64,000 bases of DNA from Phellopilus nigrolimitatus (Eukaryota; Basidiomycota; Agaricomycetes; Hymenochaetales; Hymenochaetaceae). A program made the translations under genes and the position numbers. Positions 10,776 through 21,349 of the stretch are shown here, one piece after another. How positions within the stretch are numbered: position 1 is the first letter of the stretch; every line of letters begins with the position of its first letter. Location of the stretch: the NCBI GenBank assembly GCA_021029095.1, contig JAJOHG010000111.1, forward strand, positions 1 through 64,000. The letters run 5' to 3'. Under the pieces are notes generated by a model. It was not told the DNA's origin. It saw only the letters and a list, made by a program, of their open reading frames with translations, and searched no databases.

Positions 10776-12448
10776 ATGAGAGCTGGTGAGTGCCCGCTGC
10801 CCCGCCCCGGCCACGGACGTAGGCTGACCGTTTCCGTTCCTTTCCTTTCCCTTCCCGTTCCTTTGTCCGCCGCGCAGTCCACAAACTCATGTACAGGCCC
10901 GCGCCCTGCGCGCCGTCGCCCGCGGGCAGCGCGTGCTCGCTCGCCACCACCTCCACCTCCTCCGCCACGACCACATCCACCGTCTTCGACGCGACCACAG
11001 ACGCGTCCACCCCGGCCCTCCCGCTGCGCCTCGCGCGCAAGCGCAGCCCGCAGCTCCCCGCAGCGCACATCCTCCCCAAGCCTGTCGACGAGGACGCGCC
11101 CGCGCTCCACCTCCACGTCGTCGCGCTCGACGCGCTCGACACCCCCAGCCCGCCGCTGCCAGACGCCATCGGCTGCGTCGGCGCGCTCATGCTCGCGGGT
11201 CTCCCAGCCGCGCCCGCGCCCGCGTCCGTCCTCCTCCCCCTCCCCGCCGCGTCGCCCGAGCTCTCCGGGCCGGACGCCCGCGCGCCGCCAGCCACACCTC
11301 CAAACCTCGGCAGCGCGTCCCCAGCGCGCGTCTCTCCTCTCCTCCCCACTCTTCCCATCGCCTGCACACCGTCAGCCACCCCCGCCTCCTCGTCCTCGTC
11401 CTCGTCCCCTTCCCTCCCGCTCCCCACCACCCCGCCCACCACATTCCGCCCCCTCGGCCCGCGTCATCTCGAGCACAGCTACCACGCCGCCTACACCGCC
11501 TTCCGATACACCCTCGCGCAAGCCTACTACGCGCTGTACGGCATCGCGCCCCCGCTCCGCTCGCCCACGCCCATCGCCCGCCCGCCCTTCGCGCGTGCGC
11601 GCGCCGCGCTCCTCGCGGTCCCCGGAGTGAGGAAAGCCGCGCGCGCGGTGGACGCGGCCGATGCGGATTTGGAGGAGGCGCTCGAGAGGGGAGAGTTGTG
11701 TGCGAACACGCCCGTGCCGGACGAGTGGCGCTGGGGCAGCGCGCGCCTGCAGGGGTACGAGTGGGCGTACCTCGCGCCCGCGCCGCCCGAGCCCGCGCCG
11801 GCGCAGGTCGAGCCGCGCGCTACGCGCTCCGGGAAGCGCAGGGCGGAGGCGGAGGCGGCGGCGTTGCTGCTGCAGCTGCAGCTGCAGCCTGGACCGCAGC
11901 CGGAATGTGGAGATGGGAACGAAGATGCAGACGCGGACGAGCAGATGCTCGATGTTGAAACGCTCTCTCCTGTGCCTGGACCCGCACTCGCACTCACACC
12001 CGTGCCAGCACCCACTTCCGCACCTACACCCGCACCTGCACACGCACCTCCGACGAAAGACGAGAGGCGCAAGCGTGGGCGCCCGCGGAAGGACGCCGCC
12101 GCCGCCGCCGTCAAAGGCGCGTCCGCAACTGGGAAAAAGGGCCGTGCCGCGCGGCGGCTCGCGCCCAAGCCGGCGCCGGTGCCGGCGGACGCGTCCCAGC
12201 CACCCTCCCAATCCTCCTCCTCCTCATCCTCCTCCTCGTCGACGTCGTCGTCGACCCCGCCCTCGTCGCTCTTCGACACCGCGCCCAGCTCGCACTGCTC
12301 GTCGCCGTCGTCAACCCCGCCGCCCGCCGCCGAAGAAGGAGAAGGCGCCGCGGAAGATGGACGGGCGGACACGCAGCCGGGGCGGCCGCAGAAGCGGTGT
12401 GCGGACGTGGAGGCGCGGGCGGGCCCGGCGAAGCGGAGGAGGGTCTAG
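10776..12448 (+). CDS. AT-hook nuclear protein, GC-rich, copy 1
   Basis: Two exons, 10776-10785 and 10878-12448, joined as MRA|VHKLMYRP, giving 526 aa. The intron has GTGAGT and CGCGCAG borders and is 92 bp. The N-terminal half is Ala/Pro/Ser-rich and low in complexity. A conserved core (about 195-310) contains GPRHLEHSYHAAYTAFRY, AYYALYGIAPP, FARARAALL and ANTPVPDEWRWGSARL. An AT-hook (KRGRPRKD, about residue 400) and a C-terminal basic run (AKRRRV) suggest a DNA-binding nuclear protein (inference). The copy 2 protein is very similar and the length differences are in-frame, so this is not a chance GC-rich frame. Its function and family are unknown to me. It lies about 530 bp downstream of the orphan gene on the same strand, with its own TATA box. 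Confidence 0.8.
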
Positions 12449-13147
12449 TTGAGCATAGGGTCCTGGGTCCCTGGCACGGGATCCACATCGCCCGCCCGCG
12501 CCTTTCTCCTGGGATCGCACGCGGATCCACCTACGTCAGGGCGCGTTTTTCTCTGCCACGGGGCGAGACGTTTTACGACTACTTACGTCATCTCATTTCA
12601 TCTGGGTTTTCTGTCTCTCTCGGGCCGCACGCACGCAGTAATTAATCGCAATATCAGCATCCGCACTCAGCACCAGCATTTCGCACTCGCAATCGCCACG
12701 AACTATCTCACGCTGCAATAACAACCGCACAACCGCACATTTCCGTTTCTCTCCCATTTCTTTCCTGTTTCTTTCCGTCTAATCTTTCTCTCTATCTCTT
12801 TTTATCTTTCTGTCTTGTTTGTCTCGTCTGTTGTTTTTTTCTTATCTGTCTGTCTCCATCCCATCCAGCATCTAGCATCTATCTCCACGTCCCACACGCC
12901 CTCAAACACTTGTACATTCTGTAGCACACCCTGTACGTATGTACCGCCCTGTACCGCCCTGTATCACCCCGTCTCCGCCCCATCACCAGCGCACCGACAA
13001 TGTACATACATGTATATACAATAATCTCGCGTACGCGTCTTTTCCTTTTTTCGCATCGGTTGTCGAGGGGAATCAAGTGAGCTTATTTGCATTTCACGGT
13101 CAGTGACGTACGCGATAGTGCCGTATAGCCCAACTCCATATACGGTA

Positions 13148-13480
13148 CCGCCCGTATTCGCGACCTCGACGAGCCTCTCCAGCCTGCAACAAGTTGTTTT
13201 CTTTCGAAGCCGAAAGTTACATGTAAAAACAAAGCTAGACGCGTCCACCTCCACAGTCGGTTACTCCCTGTTTCTCGAAGCCAGATGAGGGCGCCTCTCC
13301 GGGACCGGAATACGGACTCGGGGCGTATATTTTTTCGCCCTCTTCTGCTCGATACGATACGGCGCCGCGGGGCACGCTCATCCTACCATACCGAGTTGCG
13401 CGCAGAATACAAAATCCAGAAAATCCAACGCAGCACACCCGTCGCCGAGCTGCGCCACGCCGGAGCTCCGCCTCAATCAC
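13148..13480 (+). repeat. Segment shared with 28310-28800 (inverted)
   Basis: From the element border, the sequence matches the reverse strand of 28800-28480: first the C-terminal end of an unidentified frame (TTCGAAGCCGAAAGTTACATG corresponds to the FDAESYM end at 28705), then GATGAGGGCGCCTCTCCGGG and the stretch up to the GMC remnant. The frame upstream is cut off by the element border, so only the tail remains. Confidence 0.7.
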
Positions 13481-14300
13481 GTATGTCCGCCGCCTTCCCC
13501 ACCACAGCGACCGCCGGCGCGCTGCCTGGACACGGGGGGCCACGCAGCGCAGAAACAAGCAAGAAAGAATCGACACGTAGCAGCGCACCGGCGTGTGTGT
13601 GCCCCGGCACGATCGCGGGGAACACCGACGCGTCCGCCGTAGCCTCTGCGCTGCGGGGTGGTACAGCGTGTCCGCGCGCGGGCGCGCACCACCCTCTCTA
13701 GCGCCGCGCCGCCGCGCGCGGTCCACGAACGCGTTCAATGCGGCGGAGGGCGAGGAGGGCGGCGCTCTCGGTGAACGCGGCGAGCAGCAGCGTGCGTGCG
13801 TGCGTGCGGGCCGCAGCACGAGGCGCACCCCACGCACGAGCAACGGCGACGTCGCCGTGCGCTATCGCGACGTATCTATCAGCGACGCCTCGCGAGCACT
13901 CTCGAAGAAAAAAGAGAAACCGGAATCGGGACGCCCTTGTGGGGCTCGACGACCGGGGGCGCTGAACGGGGCGGGTCCGCGGACGCCCGCCAGGGCGATC
14001 GCGCCCCCGCGCGCGCTCGTCGGTCGGTCTAAAACTGTGTGTGTGTCGGTGCCCGAAAAGCAGTCCAGACGGCGCCGGCGTGTGCGCACTGCAGGCGGAC
14101 GACGACGCTGATTGTAACCAGGCCAGCTCGCCCGCGCGGGGACGTCGCGGTGCCGTGGCGAGCTCTCACTCGCCACGCGCACGGGTTCGTGAGCAACTCG
14201 AGGTTCGGGGAGCGCGCCCACGTCGCGTCCGCACACGGCAGGCACGCCGAACTCGGCCGGCAGGAACAGTGCAAGACCCGTCACGTGCGTAAACACAGCC
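13480..14300 (-). pseudogene. GMC oxidoreductase remnant (C-terminal half)
   Basis: A decayed copy of the C-terminal part of the GMC gene at 17778-20570, on the same strand. Matching blocks include the last coding part (ACAGCGACCGCCGGCGCG against 17832-17852), the segment around the substrate-binding end (GGTACAGCGTGTCCGCGCG), the intron with the GGTCTAAAACTG acceptor side, and GCATTCGGCCGGC-type sequence near 14250. Large deletions, including the stretch encoding [12 protein letters not shown], and many frame breaks rule out a product. The N-terminal FAD-binding half is missing. It lies convergent to the tail of the unidentified frame at 13148, as does the shorter remnant near 28360-28480. 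Confidence 0.8.
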
Positions 14301-14648
14301 GACCCCGCGATCGGACAAGGCCCGCTCGCGCTGCCGCCTGCCACAGTCGTACATTGGAATGACGAGCTCGATCGCCACATCATTCTTGTTCATCTGTTTC
14401 TTAAAGTAGCTGTACCGTATGTACTTGTTCTTTTATCTGTCTGCCTCACAGCTCGGCAGGTCAAATGCGAAATCTATTTATTTTTGTTGTCATCTCACTG
14501 TCTTCAATTCACTGAGCTACATAATTTGTGCTGTTTAGTCTCTCCACTCAAAGCATGCAGCTCCTTTGTCCCATCCAGTTTCAAAGAGCACTCCAAATGA
14601 GGCCAGCCTCCACACTGGTTGCAAATCTGTCCCAATGCTCTTGATTTC
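14301..14648. other. Transition into the CpG-depleted block
   Basis: CpG-rich remnant sequence ends near 14350-14390. From 14501 to 14877 I find no CpG dinucleotide at all. No gene is visible here. Confidence 0.5.
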
Positions 14649-14856
14649 CAACAGCTTTGCTTCCAGCCCTGTGCAAGTAAATACTTTTTGCCACAGAAAC
14701 TGACAGACTTGCTCCCCAGTCCTTGCAAACAATGCCTTGTTGTCACAGTAGCTGACAGATTTGCTCCCCAGTCCTTGCAAATAAAAGGCTTGTTGCCACT
14801 GAAACTGACAGCTTTGCCTCCCACACCTTGCAAACAAAATGCTTGTTGCCATCTAC
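14649..14856 (+). repeat. Minisatellite of about 52 bp, 3.5-4 copies
   Basis: Units begin with CTGACAG at 14700, 14752 and 14805, preceded by a diverged unit from about 14649. Each carries GCTCCCCAGTCCTTGCAAA or a close variant followed by a GCTTGTTGCCAC-like segment. It ends about 100 bp upstream of the F-box gene ATG. Confidence 0.8.
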
Positions 14857-14905
14857 TGTCTACTGTGGTTGCTGGTTACGAGCCTGGTGCAAATTGCATG
14901 AGGCA

Positions 14906-14912
14906 TATAAAA
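14906..14912 (+). promoter_or_regulatory. TATA box of the F-box gene
   Basis: TATAAAA, 44 bp upstream of the ATG at 14956, within GAGGCATATAAAAGCATGAG. Confidence 0.6.
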
Positions 14913-14955
14913 GCATGAGCCCTGCCATGTACATTTGCCATTCAACCATTCAGAA

Positions 14956-16665
14956 ATGCCTTTTGATGTCTCCAATGTCCCTGTTGATGTCTGGCAGGAA
15001 ATTGCACAGCTCTTAGGTACAAAGGAACTTGTGTCTCTTCAACTTGTGTGTACTTCCACAACATTTACTCTGCTGAACACTAGTAATCTCTTTGTTTCAG
15101 ACATGCAAGTTTCTCTATTTCGATTCTGCCAGATTCTTCTGGCTACTTCACCTCCATGCTCTGGACCAAGCTAAAGCACCCAATCTACCTCGCCACATCT
15201 CTGTGAGCGACCTCACTGTCCCCCAACTCCGCAGCCTTGTCATACATGCACACCAGCGACATTTCAACTGCACAAGCCCTGCCCCACTGCAGCCTACACG
15301 AGAGATCACAGTGCCCATTTGTACCCCTCCAGAAACATGTCTGTTCAGACCGGATGTGGAACTGCTTCCTGGTTGTGAACTCTTCCTGGTCTGTTGGCCT
15401 ACAATTTTCCCACCAGAATTCAACCCATGCATAGTGGTAGACAGCTCAGGATTTGAACTGGGACCTGAAGTGGAGTTAGATATGAGTGATCCGAGGTTCC
15501 AACCAAGTTCCTTGCAGTGCTTCAATGTTCCAGGAGGCGAGTGTATTTGGACACATAAGTCATCTGGACTTGAAATCTTGCACTTTGACTATGACATGCA
15601 GGCAAATGGTGATGTGCATGTGGTCACAGCAATCTCTGGCTATGACTGTGTTGCAGAAAGGTAAGAAATGCAGCATCTAAGAACATGAAAACTGCCATAA
15701 CACACTGATTCTTTATTAGACGGACAACTTCTCTTGAGATAACCCAACTCTCACCCCACACAAAGCCTGCTAGGCAGCTTTACCCAGTCAATTTTTACAA
15801 TGGAAATGACGAGATTGAATTTGTAAAGCTTTGTGGTGATGTATTTGCAGTAGGCATGAAGGCAACTCTTTTCCTGATGTTCTGGAAAGAAAACTGCTCA
15901 GTCATGATCTGTCATGTGTGTATAAATATTTGATGAAAGGGAGTTGAAATTGACTGATACATTTCTGTGCAGAGTGAATTCACCAGAATAGACTTGGGAA
16001 ATGACTATCTCATTTGTACAGAGGATGGTACCTATGATGGGTCTGAACCTGATTTTGATGGGAGATCAGTTGTGGCCATCCTGCTTTCATCTGTACATGA
16101 CATTCTGCCTCCTGCTCCTGGGACAACAAAAAACCTGACACTCAAAGACATTCCACATGCCAGATGCCTTGTGCCATTTAGTCCTAGTACCCATATCTTG
16201 AATAATGACTATAAGACATCTGTTTGTACCTTCCATTGGAAGTCTGAAGCTGAAAGAAAATCAAAAGGAATCAATTTCACAGTGTCTCAGACTGTAGGAG
16301 ATAGGAGAACTGGACAATTATTATTACAGATGGACTATTTTCTCCTGCATACTCCACTATTAGATGAAGGCTTTCCACACCTCACACACCTCAGGTCTTT
16401 GCAGTCAGAGTTAAGCTCTACTGAGTCAAACTCTCATCACGGCTTTTCAACACCACCATCACAGGCTGGCTCAACATTGATGTTTAATCTCTATCCTTCC
16501 ATTGACCCATTCACATGGGCATTTACTACTATCTCTGATGAGAATGAGCCAGTGTTGCATAAATTCATGTCAAATTCTCTCCATGTAGGCATAGAATTCT
16601 ACAGTGGAGCTCATTATTTCCTCACAGAGGGATCCAAATCTCTCATTATTCAGTATTTTGACTAA
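14956..16665 (+). CDS. F-box domain protein
   Basis: Four exons, 14956-15045, 15101-15660, 15720-15915 and 15973-16665, give 512 aa in consistent phase. The first about 40 residues form an F-box: VPVDVWQEIAQLLGTKELV, then LQLTCKFLYFDSARFFWL across the first intron. F-box proteins recruit substrates to SCF ubiquitin ligases through Skp1 (family knowledge); the substrate cannot be read from the sequence. The rest has no recognised leucine-rich or WD repeats, but is rich in beta-type segments, as in many Agaricomycete F-box proteins. The whole gene lies in a CpG-depleted block, with codons dominated by TG and CA, yet the frame is intact, which points to retained function. Introns 1 and 3 start GTGTGT. 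Confidence 0.8.
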
Positions 16666-16984
16666 AGCACATCTTTCAGCCCAAGTTACTTCCCATAAAT
16701 ACATAACTAATAATCTAATATAAAACCAAGAGAAATATGCAAAGAGATTATGTGTTAAGATACAAATTGTCAGGCTACAGGATTACAGAGACTTGTTGTG
16801 TGGTCAGAGTGAAATACCCTTCTCCACTGTATCAAATTGGCACCACTGCACATGCACACTCTGTCGATGCACTTTTTTTTTAGTGTTGTAGAAGGAGTGT
16901 GTATGGCACATGTACCTCTGTCTGCATGTAGCTCAAACACAAACTCAGAACACCAACCTCTGCATGCAGTGTTGGAATTTCTGC
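16666..16984. other. 3' flank of the F-box gene
   Basis: AT-rich, CpG-poor sequence without a recognisable gene. Confidence 0.4.
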
Positions 16985-17165
16985 TAACCCACAAAAACTG
17001 TTTTGGGGTTACGGACAAATTGGGTAGGTTAGTAAGCAGGTAGCACTGTTTATAACTTGCTATCTATCGTGTTTGCCAACCACCACCAACAGGTCAAACA
17101 GACCTCTCTGTGCGCGACTGCTGGCAACCTTACCCCTCCTATTTCAACATTCAGGACAGTACAAG
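16985..17165 (+). repeat. Dispersed repeat, CpG-decayed copy
   Basis: Direct match to 40745-40990. Shared landmarks are GGTTACGGACA against GGATTACGGACA, TTAGTAAGCA, the TCGCGTTTGCCACGCACC-type stretch and GTCAAAC. Where the 40.8 kb copy has CG, this copy usually has CA or TG (CACGCACCGCCAACGGGTC there; CAACCACCACCAACAGGTC here). Confidence 0.8.
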
Positions 17166-17515
17166 TACAATTCCTGTGTATCCATTGTACTGTTCCCTTA
17201 TGTTACGCCATCAATGTCCTTTGGCCTGCTGCACAGCCAGTCTCTCCACATAGTCAGTTTCCATTGTAGATGCAGAGACGAACTGTGAGCATAGGACCAT
17301 TTCCGGCTAGTCTCAATCAGCTGTGATGGTACTCTCCCTGGGATCAGCATCCGATGAAAACACATTTTAGTCAAAGGACACAAGGCAGCAGCAGCATGAG
17401 CATCATTGCTTTTCTGTGTTCCATAGATGGCAGTGTGCATGTCCTTGCTTTCTTTGGAAAGGAGGGGGTTTAACTGTCAGCGATGTGCCCCGGATAATAA
17501 TCTCATCTCCCACAC
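17166..17515. other. Intergenic, CpG-poor, no gene recognised
   Basis: Only short frames on either strand. CpG content returns to normal at about 17480. Confidence 0.4.
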
Positions 17516-17745
17516 TTTTTTTTTTTTTTTTTTTTTTTTCATATCAATTATCGAAAGGAATCAAGTGAGCTTATTTATATTTGTCACTGACGTACAGGTG
17601 CGCGCGAGCATGCGATTACGCGCGGCGCATCCGATGCCCAACGATCCGCGCCAGAAGTGCTGCCGAGGCCATCAAAAGGGGCGTCTCCTCCTGCCATATC
17701 CAGTCGTCCAGAACACATAACAGAGATAATTATTAATGCAGCTCA
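17516..17745 (+). repeat. Poly-T tract plus end fragment of the gene-pair repeat family
   Basis: A T run of about 26 bp is followed by TCGAAAGGAATCAAGTGAGC and sequence inverted relative to 8565-8700 (GAGCATGCGATTACGCGCGG, TGCCATATCCAGTCGTCC, CAGAACACATAACAG). The AATCAAGTGAGCTTAT motif also marks the right end of copy 1 near 13075, and related versions mark the other copies. Confidence 0.75.
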
Positions 17746-17777
17746 TAATCCCGGCACACACCCAAAGAGCATCCACA

Positions 17778-20570
17778 TCACTTCTTAGATGCTTCGAGGT
17801 CCGCCTTGATCATGTCCGCCGCCTTCTCCGCCACAGCGATCGTCGGCGCGGCCTGGACACGTGGGTCAGCAACGCGGAACAAAACAAACAAAGCCGACAA
17901 GCAGGCACACACCGTATGCCCCGATACGATCGTCGGGAACACCGACGCGTCCGCGACGCGCAGCCCGCGCACGCCGTGCACGCGCAGCCGCGCGTCTACC
18001 ACGCCCCCCGCGCCGCGCGCCGCCATCCGCGCGGTGGACGTCGGGTGGTACAGCGTGTCCGCGCGCGTGCGCACAGCCGCCTCGAGCGCCGCGCCGCCGC
18101 GCGCATGCAGCAAGTGGTCCAGGAACGCGTCCGATGCGTCGGCGGGGGAGGGCGCCATAAGCACCGCGAGCGGCGCCGTGCGCGCGAGCCGCAGCGCGAG
18201 GTGCACCCCGCGCACGAGCACGGCGACGTCGTGCGCCGTCGCGAGGTAGCTTTTCCGATGCGTTTTTAATGAGCACTAGAAGAGAAAAGAAAGAACGAGA
18301 AGTCGGACGCACTTGGGGTCGATGATCGGGGCGTCGAACGGGTCCGCCGAGGCGAGCGTGATCGAGCCCGTGCTCGTCGGTCTAAAATGGTGTTAGTCCC
18401 CCGTAAAGTAAGTTCAGACGACGCCGGCGCGTGCGCACCGCAGGAGGACGACGCCGATCGTGGCCAGCTCGCCCGCGGGGACGTCGGGGTGCCGCCCCGA
18501 GCTTTCCCGCCACGCGCACGGACTCGCGAGCAGCTCGATATCTGGCGCGCGCGCGCCAGACGTGGCGTCCGCACACGGCGCGCCGAATTCGGCCGGCGGG
18601 AACAGCACGGGGTCCGTCGCGCGCGCGAAAGCGACCGCCTCGACGACGTTCGACGTGAGCGGCCCGCGCCCCGTGAGGAGCCACTGCACGAGGCGCGGCA
18701 CGCGGCGGATGTGCTCGAGCAGTGCGCGGGGTTCGAGGTACATGAGCGACTCGCCGCGCGCGACGCGGAATGCCGTGTTCACGACGGGGTGGTCCATCAG
18801 GTGCTGCCCGACGCCGGGCAGCTCTGCGACGAGCGGCACGCGCGCCGCAGCGAGCTGCGCGGCGGGCCCGATCCCGGAGAGCAGCAGGATCTGGAATGTA
18901 ATAATTTAGTTGAAGATGAGAGGGAGTGTGCGCGGTACTGACGTGTGGTGTGTGGACTGCCCCGGCGCTGTCAAACATTAAATTTCTTCAGTGTATCTTT
19001 CGCAAAACAAGACGCGGTACGGCAACACGCACGACAGCACGACCTCCCTCCGCGCCTTCACGCGGTACCGCGGCTGGCCCCTGCCCCGGGAAAACTCGAC
19101 GCCGACGGCGCGCGGCTCCGCGCCCGCGGTGTCAAAGAGGACCTTCGTGACCGACGCGTACGTTGCGATTGTGAGGTTCGGGCGCTGCAGGACCGCGGGC
19201 GTGAGGTACGCTGACTCGGTCGTCGTACGCTCGCCCCTGCTGTTTATGTACGTCACTGCCGACACAGCAATGAGAATCAGCTCGGACGAGTAGTGTAGAT
19301 CGCGTACTAATCTATAGGACAATGCCTTGTTAACTAGATAGAATTTGGCTATGTGGATTCACGCACTTTGGTCGCGCCCAGGGTGCCGAGGACCGTGTTC
19401 ACGTCTGGCACGTGCGGGATGCCGATCTGCCCGCAGGCGTCGATGAATTTCGAGCAAAAGTTGGAGAAATTCCCGAAGTACCCAACTGAAAAAGGCAATT
19501 CATAATGATTTCATAACATACACGAGAAGCTGGAGGAAAATAAAGCACCTTCGACGGGGCCTGAGGACCCGCGCAGCGACGCGTCGACGGGGAAGAGCTC
19601 GTGCGGGATGAACTTCTCGAATTTCAGGAAGTATCTGGACAGTCGCCAAGACTTAGTGCGCGCTCGCGGAACGATACAGAGAGAAAAAAAAGCTTGCTTT
19701 TGGAATTCAGCGAACGCCCAATCGGCGGCGCCTTCCTGGTCGCTGTTCGCCCACTCGTCGTAGTCGGTCGGCGCGCCCGCGTGGAACCTAGCAAACGCAC
19801 AGTTCGCTCAGAATTATCGTGAAGAATCGTATGCAGTTACGCTCACATTTGTGCATTTATGGAGGAGCCTTCGGAGAGACCGTTTAGTTCATGGTACCAC
19901 AATAATTACGCTTGGAAGCTTACATCCTCCGAGCATCTTTGCTATAAATATCTTCATTAGTTGGAAAGGAGTGCGAAGGGGTCGGAAAACATGCCTCGTG
20001 GCCAAAAGCTCTTCCGCCCGCCAGCGTGCGGCTGCGCGGTCGTGTACAGGTCGTAGTCGACCTTCGTGTGGAACAGGCGCGTGTATCCCGCGGGCACGAG
20101 CACCTCGAGCAAGCCCTTCGCACTGCAACCAACGAAGCCAGAAACGTCGATGGTAAGTCGACGCAGAGGACAAGAGAAAACGCACCTCCCGCCGGCCTCC
20201 AGTAGCAAGACCTTGATATTCGCGTCCTCAGACAACCGCGAGGCAAGCACGCAGCCGGCAGTCCCTATCCCGCAGAACGCGTTCAGCTGCGGCAAGTTGC
20301 GGGCGCCACAAAGCCGAAGATCGACATGCACGCACCGCCTCCCACAATGACGACGTCGAACTCGGGCAGCGGGCCGGCATCGCGCCCCGCTTTCTCTCCG
20401 CCCTCGACGCGCCGCCCGACGTCCTCCGGGCGCCGCAGGAGCCGCTTCCGCTGTGCGCGCGCCCTGAGCCGGCTGGCGAGCCGCGCAACGGCGCAGCCGA
20501 GCAGGATCACGGAGGCAGATGTAAGCAGGAGCCGGCGCGTGCCGAACCTAGTCAGCCTAGTCAGAGACAT
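17778..20570 (-). CDS. GMC oxidoreductase, membrane-anchored
   Basis: FAD-dependent alcohol/choline-type oxidoreductase. Fourteen exons (20570-20336, 20264-20186, 20122-19995, 19941-19924, 19868-19847, 19787-19698, 19634-19549, 19485-19363, 19255-19033, 18967-18943, 18890-18439, 18381-18313, 18249-17913, 17852-17778) give 653 aa with all phases matching. Introns 3 and 6 appear to use GC donors. An N-terminal hydrophobic anchor ([18 protein letters not shown]) precedes the dinucleotide-binding motif [16 protein letters not shown] and LLLEAGG. The family loop is read as FWPRG..MLGGCSSINAQMF across tiny exons of 18 and 22 bp. Later marks are [29 protein letters not shown] with the catalytic His, and [17 protein letters not shown] with the second active-site His. 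The anchor suggests a membrane-bound rather than secreted enzyme (inference). The substrate is unknown. Confidence 0.88.
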
Positions 20571-21285
20571 CCAGAACTGCAATATTAGTATAGAGCCCAG
20601 AGGTGGATGTCGTGAGTGTCGACGATGGGTGTCGGTGAGAAAGGCCTTGGGAAGATGAAGTCCACGCTAAGAAAATCAGGTGAAAGATGGATATGCGGCA
20701 GACGCGCAGGGTCTGCTGATGCGTTCCCAGCTTCTCATTTCTATATCCGCCTTTCCCACGTGCCCTATTTTCGTCGTTGCGATATTGGATTGGACGTTCT
20801 AAGTGCGAAATAGCAAACCGTGTCGGGGGCCGACCCAAGCGCAATAGCGGGGATATCGGCGTTCTACATGTAAGGCCAAAATGACGGACCGCTCGCAATG
20901 AAATAGACTCGAGGACGACGGTCGCGAGACGGCGCGCATGTTGTCTTCTTCGTTTTATCAACGACGTGAAGATGAGCAGAGGATTGCAGCCAAATCGTCG
21001 CTGGTGCCAGCAAACACGCGACTCACAACTTCACAAGCGACTTGCTCACACGTGATTCAAGTCCGAACTATACTTTCTTAATCTGAGTTCTGCAGTTCCG
21101 AACGCATTTGAAAAACTCTGTCGGCTTCGCAGCAGGAGATTCGAATCATCACTGGGCATGAACAGCGAGAATCCGAGCGATAGGAAGCGCGTGTAGTCGA
21201 TGTAATTGCGCTTCCACTGACGTCGTTCCGAAACACATGGCCGATAATAGGTCTCCATGATGACTGAAAGTACACACGCACTCTC
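20571..21285. other. Divergent intergenic region between the GMC and aldo/keto reductase genes
   Basis: About 780 bp shared by two divergent start codons. No additional gene is visible. The TATA box of the aldo/keto reductase lies at its right end. Confidence 0.5.
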
Positions 21286-21292
21286 TATATAA
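21286..21292 (+). promoter_or_regulatory. TATA box of the aldo/keto reductase gene
   Basis: TATATAA, 58 bp upstream of the ATG at 21350, in CTCTATATAAGCTATCTGG, the same context as in the pseudogene promoter at 2186. Confidence 0.7.
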
Positions 21293-21349
21293 GCTATCTG
21301 GCCTGAGACCTGTACGCAGCTTCCATAACTCCTAGAGCCATTCTCAATC

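Larger units (their letters stand above)
9090..13147 (+). repeat. Duplicated gene-pair unit, copy 1 (orphan gene + AT-hook gene)
   Basis: Homologous, inverted, to 23147-28110. Shared order: a CpG-poor upstream region, a TATA box, the orphan gene, a promoter with three CCTTTGTG sites and a TATA box, the GC-rich AT-hook gene, and a 3' flank ending after AATCAAGTGAGCTTAT and CATATACGGTAC. Homology stops around 9090 on the left (TACAAGAATGGATGATG) and around 13147 on the right, where sequence shared with 28310-28800 begins. No transposase, reverse transcriptase or clear terminal repeats are visible, so I call it a duplicated unit and not a transposon. Confidence 0.8.

Noticed and set aside
10933..12452. 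Long alternative frames on both strands over the AT-hook genes
   Set aside because: At this GC content stops are rare in all frames. Only one frame carries the conserved core, the AT-hook, the spliced start and in-frame length changes between copies.
14649..14856. CRISPR-like array
   Set aside because: The units are contiguous tandem copies without unique spacers, in a eukaryotic genome.
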